Shown: one piece after another, positions 7,104 to 10,666 of the stretch
Numbering within the stretch: the stretch's first letter is position 1
Layout of the letters: each line of letters starts with the position of its first letter
Assembly (NCBI GenBank): GCA_040905885.1
Contig: JBBDQR010000026.1
Coordinates: 1-10,666 of the forward strand
Length of the DNA stretch: 10,666 nucleotides
DNA from: JACVRU01 sp040905885
GTDB taxonomy: Bacteria > Actinomycetota > Thermoleophilia > Gaiellales > Gaiellaceae
Reading direction: 5' to 3'
The notes under the pieces: model-generated
What the model saw: the letters and a program-made list of their open reading frames with translations, nothing else
What the model was told of the DNA's origin: nothing
Database searches by the model: none
Program-made: the position numbers and the translations under genes

Positions 7104-8418
7104 CGAGGAGGTCGCCGGCCACCGCGCCGGGGCCCAGCCGCCGCGACGCGAGCTGCGTGGCGGCCGCGCCGGCGGCGGCGGCGAGCCGCGGCTCCAGCCC
7201 CTTGGCGAGGTACGCCGCGATCACGCCGGTCAGCACGTCGCCGGTCCCGGCGGTGGCGAGCGCCGGGGTGCCGAGATCGCAGACGAGGACGCGCTCTCCC
7301 GGGGAGGCGACGATCGTGTCCGCCCCCTTGAGCAGCACGGTGCAGCCGAAACGCTCCGAGGCGGCGCGGGCCGCTGCGAGGCGTCGCGAGTCGACCTCCT
7401 CGCCGAGCAGCCGGGCGAGCTCGCCGGCGTGGGGAGTCAGCACAGTCGGCGCGCTCCGGTCGAAGGGCTCGAGGCCGAAGAGGGCGTCCGCGTCGACGAC
7501 GACGGGCACGTCCAGCTCCGCGAGCAGCCTGTCGGCCAGGGCGCGGGCCTCCGGCGTGCGGCCCATGCCCGGGCCGAGGGCGACCGCGCGCGCCTTCTCG
7601 GCGAAGCGGGCGACGTCGTCCCACGTGCCCTTCACCGGCTCGAGCAGCTTCGCCTCGACCACCGGCAGCGACTCGGCGGGGACGGCGACGGCCACGTAGC
7701 CGGCGTCCGCCCGCAAGGCCGCCTCGGCTGCGAGGCAGACGGCTCCGGTCATCCCCGGCGCGCCGCCGACGACGAGGACGCTCCCGGCGGAGTACTTCGT
7801 GTCGCGCTCGGTCTTGCGCGGGACGAGACGGAGGATCTCCGGCGTGACGCGCGCGTGCTGCGTCTCGGCCGGCGCGAGCCCGATGTCCGCGACGACCACC
7901 TCGCCCGCGTGGAAGCGGCCGGGCGCGACGGCGAGCCCGACCTTGCGGCCGTGGAAGGTGACGGTGAGCGCCGCCTCGACGGCCGCGCCGGGCACTTCCC
8001 CGGTGGAGGCGTCGACGCCCGAGGGGATGTCGACCGCGACCACGGGGGCGCCCGAGCCGTTGTTGATCCGCTCGATCAGCGCGGCCGCCTCCTCTCGGGG
8101 CGGGCCGCGGAAGCCCGTGCCGAAGAGCGCGTCGAGCACGACGTCGCCTCCCTCCTCGACCTGCGTCCAGCCGCGCTCGGCGAGGACGCGCGCCGCGATC
8201 CGGCCGTCGCCGCCGTTGGCGCCGCCGCCCGCGTGGAGGCTGAACGTGCGCGCGTCGGGGAAGCGGCCGATCACGTGCTCCGCGACGGCGCGGCCGGCGC
8301 GCTCCATCAGCTCGTCGACGTCGTGCCCGGCCTCGGCGGCCCGCATCTCGTCGGCGGTATAGAGCGGCTCAAAGGGGCCCCCATGGAAAGCGAAGCTTTT
8401 CATGGGGATTTCATGCAT
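7090..8418 (-). CDS. nnr: Bifunctional NAD(P)H-hydrate epimerase / ADP(ATP)-dependent NAD(P)H-hydrate dehydratase
   Basis: This cytosolic metabolite-repair enzyme restores hydrated NADH and NADPH. The N-terminal YjeF_N epimerase domain (about 18-205) shows PLYTADEMRAAE (18-29), NGGDG (68-72), LDALFGTG (95-102) and VDIPSGVDASTG. The C-terminal carbohydrate-kinase-like dehydratase domain (about 212-442) shows GSVLVVGGAPGMTGA, ALGPGMG, VVDADAL, TPHAGELARLL, LLKGADT and ATAGTGDVLTG, with Asp394 as the likely catalytic acid. NGGDG is separated from LDALFGTG by only about 23 residues, where roughly 60 are usual, so the epimerase half lacks an internal segment. Total length is 442, against about 490-510 typical. 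ATG at 8418 overlaps the acpS stop by 8 bases; ATG at 8403 (Met6) is an alternative. Neither has a Shine-Dalgarno site, and both lie in or beside a strong hairpin (8379-8407). Confidence 0.93.
   Translation of the reverse strand: MHEIPMKSFAFHGGPFEPLYTADEMRAAEAGHDVDELMERAGRAVAEHVIGRFPDARTFSLHAGGGANGGDGRIAARVLAERGWTQVEEGGDVVLDALFGTGFRGPPREEAAALIERINNGSGAPVVAVDIPSGVDASTGEVPGAAVEAALTVTFHGRKVGLAVAPGRFHAGEVVVADIGLAPAETQHARVTPEILRLVPRKTERDTKYSAGSVLVVGGAPGMTGAVCLAAEAALRADAGYVAVAVPAESLPVVEAKLLEPVKGTWDDVARFAEKARAVALGPGMGRTPEARALADRLLAELDVPVVVDADALFGLEPFDRSAPTVLTPHAGELARLLGEEVDSRRLAAARAASERFGCTVLLKGADTIVASPGERVLVCDLGTPALATAGTGDVLTGVIAAYLAKGLEPRLAAAAGAAATQLASRRLGPGAVAGDLLDAPL
8379..8407. repeat. 13-pair inverted repeat (hairpin) at the start of nnr
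   Basis: The left arm is CCCCATGGAAAGC (8379-8391), the loop is GAA, and the right arm is GCTTTTCATGGGG (8395-8407). All 13 positions pair in plus-strand RNA, one of them as G-U. In the minus-strand (nnr) mRNA 12 pair, with one A-C mismatch and a UUC loop. The arm nearest the nnr start contains the alternative start codon Met6. The stretch is poorer in G+C than its surroundings (codons AAA, AGC, TTC, GCT, TTC, CAT). No T tract follows the hairpin in either direction, so a translation-control or mRNA-processing role is likelier than termination. Confidence 0.65.
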
Positions 8419-8776
8419 CGGCGACGACGCAGACGGCGGCCGCCAGCTCCCGCGCGTGCGTCATGGAGAGGTCGATCCCGCCCGCGCCGACGCGCTCCGC
8501 CCAGGCGCCGACGCGGCCCCAGAGGGCGACGCCGGGCTTGGGGCGGCCGGTGATCTCCACCTCCTTCCAGGCGAACGCGCGCGCGACGCCGAAGCCGAGC
8601 GCCTTCCCGACGGCCTCCTTGCCGGCGAAGCGCGCGGCGTAGTGCTGCGCGGGGTTCGGCCGCGACTCGCAGTAGGCACGCTCCGCCTCCGTGAAGCAGC
8701 GCTCTCGGAAGCCGGGATAGCGCTCGAGCGCCCGCCGGATCCGCTCGATCTCGATCACGTCGACCCCGACCTTCAC
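8411..8776 (-). CDS. acpS: Holo-[acyl-carrier-protein] synthase (AcpS)
   Basis: This enzyme transfers 4'-phosphopantetheine from CoA to a serine of acyl carrier protein, switching on fatty-acid synthesis. It is 121 residues long, as expected for the small trimeric AcpS type. The opening MKVGVDVIEIERI contains the metal-binding Asp6. FTEAERAYC (32-40) is conserved. FAGKEAVGKALG (about 51-62) holds the second metal ligand (Glu) and the catalytic-site lysines. The ending has the usual SMTHARELAAA stretch. The GTG start at 8776 overlaps the HAD stop in GTGA and begins exactly at the conserved N-terminus. The acpS-nnr-alr order is a frequent bacterial arrangement, which supports all three calls. 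No independent ribosome binding site is visible. Confidence 0.95.
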   Translation of the reverse strand: MKVGVDVIEIERIRRALERYPGFRERCFTEAERAYCESRPNPAQHYAARFAGKEAVGKALGFGVARAFAWKEVEITGRPKPGVALWGRVGAWAERVGAGGIDLSMTHARELAAAVCVVADA

Positions 8777-9549
8777 AACTCGTGCTCGATCCACTCGGGG
8801 AGGTGGGCGATCGAGCTGATGATCCCGTCCGGCACGATGCCCGACCGCTCGACCGCGTCCGGACGGAACTTGCCGGTCCGCACGAGCACGGTCCGCAGGC
8901 CGCAGGAGCGGGCGCCGGCGACGTCGGCCTCGAGGTCGTCGCCGACCATCCAGGTCATCCCCGGCTCGGCGTCGAGCGCCGCGAGCGCGGCGTCGAAGTA
9001 GGCGGCGCTCGGCTTGCCGATCACCGTCGCCTCGACGTCGGCGGCATACTCGAGCCCGGCCACGAACGCGCCCGTGTCGAGCAGCGGCCCGCGCCGCGTC
9101 TGCCACCAGCGGTTCTTGTGCAGCGCGAAGAGCTCGGCGCCGAGCTGCAGCTCCGCGAAAGCCCGGGCGAGGTTCATGTAGGAGAAGACCTGGTTCGACT
9201 CGGGCCCCTCGTCCGCGCCGCCGACGAGCACGGCGTCCGCGCCTTCGCCCACGAGCTCGACGCCCTCCAGATCGGGGACGATCGCAGGCATCGTCAGCGC
9301 GAGCACGCGGCGGCCCGCGAGCAGGCGCGCGGCGGAGTGGGCGGTCGTCTGAAGCTCGTCGTCGGCGAGCCCGATCCCCATCGAGCGCAGCTCTCCGGCG
9401 AGCTCGGCGCGCGAACGGGTGGTCGAGTTGGTGACGAAGCGGAGGCGGTGGCCCGCCCCGCGGAGGCGCTCCACCGCGTCGGCCGCGCCGGGGATCGGCT
9501 CCCCGGAGACGTGCAGCACCCCGTCCACGTCGAGCAGAATCGCGGCCAT
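8773..9549 (-). CDS. HAD-superfamily IIA hydrolase (NagD / HDHD2 / LHPP-like phosphatase)
   Basis: This is a 258-residue cytosolic phosphatase. Motif I is at the very N-terminus: LLDVDGVL (5-12), with Asp7 the predicted phospho-acceptor and Asp9 the general acid. FVTNSTT is motif II, GKPSAAYFDAAL holds the motif III lysine, and MVGDDLEADV is motif IV. The cap stretch with HKNRWWQTRRGPLLDTGAF and GLEYA is characteristic of the HDHD2/LHPP-like branch of subclass IIA rather than true p-nitrophenyl phosphatases. The substrate is not predictable. The start is ATG at 9549, because family members begin two or three residues before the DxD motif. That ATG overlaps the start codon of the divergent arfB gene by two bases. 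It is the first gene of the six-gene minus-strand operon. Confidence 0.92.
   Translation of the reverse strand: MAAILLDVDGVLHVSGEPIPGAADAVERLRGAGHRLRFVTNSTTRSRAELAGELRSMGIGLADDELQTTAHSAARLLAGRRVLALTMPAIVPDLEGVELVGEGADAVLVGGADEGPESNQVFSYMNLARAFAELQLGAELFALHKNRWWQTRRGPLLDTGAFVAGLEYAADVEATVIGKPSAAYFDAALAALDAEPGMTWMVGDDLEADVAGARSCGLRTVLVRTGKFRPDAVERSGIVPDGIISSIAHLPEWIEHEL
9535..9540 (+). promoter_or_regulatory. arfB: Putative -10 box (CAGAAT) of a leaderless arfB transcript, inside the HAD gene
   Basis: CAGAAT matches four of the six positions of TATAAT and ends 7 bases before the arfB ATG at 9548. On the other strand it is codons 4-5 of the HAD gene (ATT CTG). This is the only ATT among ten isoleucine codons of that gene, which suggests the bases are kept for another reason. 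No -35 box is obvious. Confidence 0.4.
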
Positions 9550-9964
9550 GGACGGCGAGTCTATTCGGGTCTCCCGCTCAGTCCGAGTCCCGCTTTCGGA
9601 GATCGAGCTGCGGACCTCGCGCTCGAGCGGGCCCGGCGGCCAGCACGCGCAGAAGACGGAGACCCGCGTCGAGGCGGTGTTCGACGTCGAGGCGTCCTCC
9701 GCGCTCACCGCGACGCAGAAGCGGCGCGTGGTGGCCAAGGCCGGGCCGGTGCTGCGAGCGGTGGCTCAGGACGAGCGGAGCCAGGCGCGGAACCGCGAGC
9801 TCGCCGTCGAGCGCCTCACGGAGGCGCTTCGGGAAGCGCTGCGGGTTCCCCGACCGAGGCGCCCCACGCAGCCTTCCGCCGAGGCCCGCGAGCGGAGGCT
9901 GCGGGAGAAGAAGCGGCGGGCCGACGTGAAGCGCCTGCGGCGAGATCCCTCGGACGAGGGATGA
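9548..9964 (+). CDS. arfB: Alternative ribosome-rescue factor / peptidyl-tRNA hydrolase (ArfB, YaeJ/ICT1 family)
   Basis: This 138-residue protein resembles a class I release-factor catalytic domain without codon-recognition domains. The GGQ motif is at Gly30-Gly31-Gln32 in SSGPGGQHAQKTETRVE, the loop that hydrolyses peptidyl-tRNA in the ribosomal A site. The C-terminal tail, about residues 112-133, is strongly basic (RERRLREKKRRADVKRLRR). In characterised ArfB proteins such a tail enters the empty mRNA channel of stalled ribosomes. Having both parts and the right length separates it from RF1/RF2. The ATG at 9548 lies just before the usual family opening (IRVSRSVRVPLSEIELR). A longer open frame upstream runs antisense to the HAD gene and is not supported. 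The gene is followed by the GGDEF-like gene after 33 bases. Confidence 0.93.
   Translation: MDGESIRVSRSVRVPLSEIELRTSRSSGPGGQHAQKTETRVEAVFDVEASSALTATQKRRVVAKAGPVLRAVAQDERSQARNRELAVERLTEALREALRVPRPRRPTQPSAEARERRLREKKRRADVKRLRRDPSDEG
9558..9563 (-). promoter_or_regulatory. Putative -10 box (TAGACT) of the HAD-acpS-nnr-alr-cca operon, inside arfB
   Basis: On the minus strand TAGACT is followed by 8 bases and then the HAD ATG at 9549, consistent with a leaderless mRNA; there is no Shine-Dalgarno site. On the plus strand it falls across arfB codons 4-6 (GAG TCT ATT), where TCT and ATT are unusual choices for this GC-rich genome. The 11 bases TAGACTCGCCG are identical to those before fabI. Confidence 0.45.
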
Positions 9965-9991
9965 CAGGCATACGCCGGATGTATATATGTT
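9961..9991 (+). promoter_or_regulatory. Candidate promoter of the GGDEF-like gene
   Basis: ATGACA (9961-9966, five of six matches to TTGACA) overlaps the arfB stop codon. An AT-rich stretch follows (GTATATATGTT, 9981-9991), offering TATATG at 17-base spacing or TATGTT at 19. The ATG of the next gene lies 6-8 bases after these boxes, again fitting a leaderless message. This is by far the most AT-rich stretch in the window. GAGG at 9993-9996 is only one base before the ATG, too close to act as a normal Shine-Dalgarno site. Confidence 0.5.
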
Positions 9992-10000
9992 AGAGGTATG
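9969..10000. repeat. Inverted repeat CATAC-N22-GTATG flanking the candidate -10 region
   Basis: CATAC at 9969-9973 and GTATG at 9996-10000 are mirror arms either side of the TATATATG stretch, the second overlapping the start codon. Ribbon-helix-helix proteins often bind short repeated sites in their own promoters, so this could be an autoregulatory operator. Five-base arms at this distance occur by chance fairly often, so confidence is low. Confidence 0.2.
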
Positions 10001-10609
10001 ACTACGACTACATTGCTCGACCGGGACTCCTTCGAGGCGGCCGTGACCGCCCTCCCCGACGAGGTCCCGGTCGCGCTGGCTCTCACCGACATCGACGAGT
10101 TCGCCCCGCTCAACGAGAGCCTGGGCCACGCAGCGGGCGACGCCGTCCTCCGCTCCTTCGAGCGGACGCTCACCGGCAGCGTGCCGGGCGGCGCCCTCGT
10201 GGGCCGGGTCTCGGGGGACGGCTATGCCGTCGCGCTGCCCGGGACGAGCGCCGAGAGCGCGCTCATCCTGCTCGAGGAGATCCGCGCCCACTTCGGCTCG
10301 CGCGAGCCGGCGCCCGAGGTGCCGCGGCTCGTCCAGGTCTCCGTCGGCATCGCCGCCAGGCCGCAGCACGCCCGGACGTATCCGGAGCTGATCCGCGCGG
10401 CCGACGAAGCCCTTTTCCGCGCAAAGCGCGAGGGCCGCGACCGGGTCGCGATCTACGTCGAGGACCGGATGACGCTCAAGTCCAACTACTACCCGAAGGC
10501 GTCGCTCGAGCAGCTCTCGAAGCTGTCGGCGAAGTCGGGGAGGACGGAGGCGTCGCTGCTCCGCGAGGCGCTCGACGACCTCGTCGCCAAGTATGCAGGC
10601 GAGCTCTAG
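9998..10609 (+). CDS. GGDEF-like domain with altered signature fused to a C-terminal ribbon-helix-helix DNA-binding domain
   Basis: This protein has 203 residues. Residues about 22-155 follow the GGDEF fold: TDIDEFAPLNESLGHAAGD (30-48) keeps the metal-binding Asp31 and the guanine-contact positions Asn39 and Asp48. The loop at 72-76 is SGDGY instead of GGDEF. VQVSVGIAARP (112-122) and ADEALFRAKREGRDRV (135-150) are the standard closing motifs. The second acidic residue of the signature is lost and there is no RxxD inhibitory site, so diguanylate cyclase activity is doubtful and nucleotide sensing is likelier. Residues 158-200 look like an RHH_3/CopG-type domain: a strand (about 159-165), then helices SLEQLSKLSAKSG and TEASLLREALDDLVAKY. 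There are no membrane segments or N-terminal receiver domain. I infer a cytosolic, nucleotide-responsive, dimeric DNA-binding protein; its targets are unknown. The first codons (ATG ACT ACG ACT ACA TTG) are atypically AT-rich. Confidence 0.85.
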   Translation: MTTTTLLDRDSFEAAVTALPDEVPVALALTDIDEFAPLNESLGHAAGDAVLRSFERTLTGSVPGGALVGRVSGDGYAVALPGTSAESALILLEEIRAHFGSREPAPEVPRLVQVSVGIAARPQHARTYPELIRAADEALFRAKREGRDRVAIYVEDRMTLKSNYYPKASLEQLSKLSAKSGRTEASLLREALDDLVAKYAGEL

Positions 10610-10625
10610 GTTGGTCTGTCTCCGA

Positions 10626-10648
10626 GTTCTCCCGACAGTTGGGAGGAC
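10626..10648 (+). other. Hairpin downstream of the GGDEF-like gene, possible weak terminator or leader structure
   Basis: GTTCTCCC (10626-10633), a seven-base loop (GACAGTT) and GGGAGGAC (10641-10648) form an 8-pair stem with one G-U pair, 17 bases after the stop codon. The next bases (GTCGATAGGTCTTTGACG) contain only a TTT, so it is not a classical intrinsic terminator. It could belong to the leader of a gene beyond the window. Apart from this stem I see nothing in the last 57 bases except a TTGACG at the very edge. Confidence 0.35.
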
Positions 10649-10666
10649 GTCGATAGGTCTTTGACG

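Noticed and set aside
8383..8398. CCATGG and AAGCTT restriction-type sites near the nnr start as a sign of a cloning vector
   Set aside because: Both sites are by-products of the inverted repeat. The flanking coding frame continues without interruption into acpS and nnr, so vector sequence is not supported.
6180..8553. Long plus-strand open frames opposite nnr and alr
   Set aside because: These are shadows of strongly supported minus-strand genes, with no family motifs or plausible composition.
9419..9547. N-terminal extension of ArfB upstream of ATG 9548
   Set aside because: The extension is antisense to the HAD gene. ArfB proteins begin just before the IRVSRSV-type opening.
9550..9738. 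N-terminal extension of the HAD protein upstream of ATG 9549
   Set aside because: Family members begin just before the LLDVDGVL motif, and the extension reads antisense through arfB with no recognisable content.
10626..10666. Intrinsic terminator after the GGDEF-like gene
   Set aside because: A stem is present but no T-rich tract follows it, so I list it only as an unexplained hairpin.
10661..10666. TTGACG as a -35 promoter box
   Set aside because: The window ends here, so no -10 partner can be checked. A six-base match alone is not evidence.
1..10666. CRISPR arrays, tRNA genes, insertion sequences, attachment sites
   Set aside because: I found no regularly spaced repeats, cloverleaf-like sequences, transposase motifs or long terminal repeats on reading both strands.

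Overview
This window comes from a very GC-rich bacterial chromosome with dense, overlapping genes, frequent GTG starts and few Shine-Dalgarno sites. An actinobacterium fits best. Thermoleophilia-type lineages are my guess, from gene content and style only; nothing in the window proves it. I see no tRNA, rRNA, CRISPR array, insertion sequence or phage gene. No gap longer than 60 bases lacks a gene.

Layout. (1) Positions 1-56, minus strand: the first 18 codons of a FabI-type enoyl-ACP reductase, leaving the window. (2) Positions 96-4643, plus strand: a secreted 1126-residue subtilisin-family (S8) protease, a short-chain dehydrogenase 10 bases later, and a MarR-type regulator sharing 4 bases with the dehydrogenase. 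These three look like one transcription unit. (3) Positions 9549 down to 4633, minus strand: six genes without a single free base between them. In transcription order they are a HAD-IIA phosphatase, AcpS, a fused NAD(P)HX epimerase/dehydratase (Nnr), alanine racemase, a class II CCA/poly(A) nucleotidyltransferase, and a degenerate methyltransferase-like protein. This is a housekeeping operon: acyl carrier activation, repair of damaged NAD(P)H, D-alanine for the cell wall, and tRNA 3'-end maturation. It meets the MarR gene tail to tail with an 11-base overlap. (4) Positions 9548-9964, plus strand: an ArfB-type ribosome-rescue hydrolase whose ATG shares two bases with the ATG of the divergent HAD gene, inside a CCATGG palindrome. 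(5) Positions 9998-10609, plus strand: a small protein joining a GGDEF-like domain with an altered signature (SGDGY) to a C-terminal ribbon-helix-helix domain.

Most unusual points. The GGDEF-like/ribbon-helix-helix fusion looks like a one-component, nucleotide-responsive DNA-binding protein, and I do not recognise a characterised equivalent. The HAD and arfB genes start on top of each other, each with a -10-like box 7-8 bases before its ATG, inside the other gene. Similar boxes precede fabI and the GGDEF-like gene, so leaderless mRNAs may be usual here. The fabI and HAD boxes share an identical 11-base string. A 13-pair hairpin overlaps the start of nnr. Several proteins of the minus-strand operon are unusually compact: Nnr, alanine racemase, the nucleotidyltransferase and, most strikingly, the methyltransferase-like protein, which has lost its SAM-binding glycine motif.
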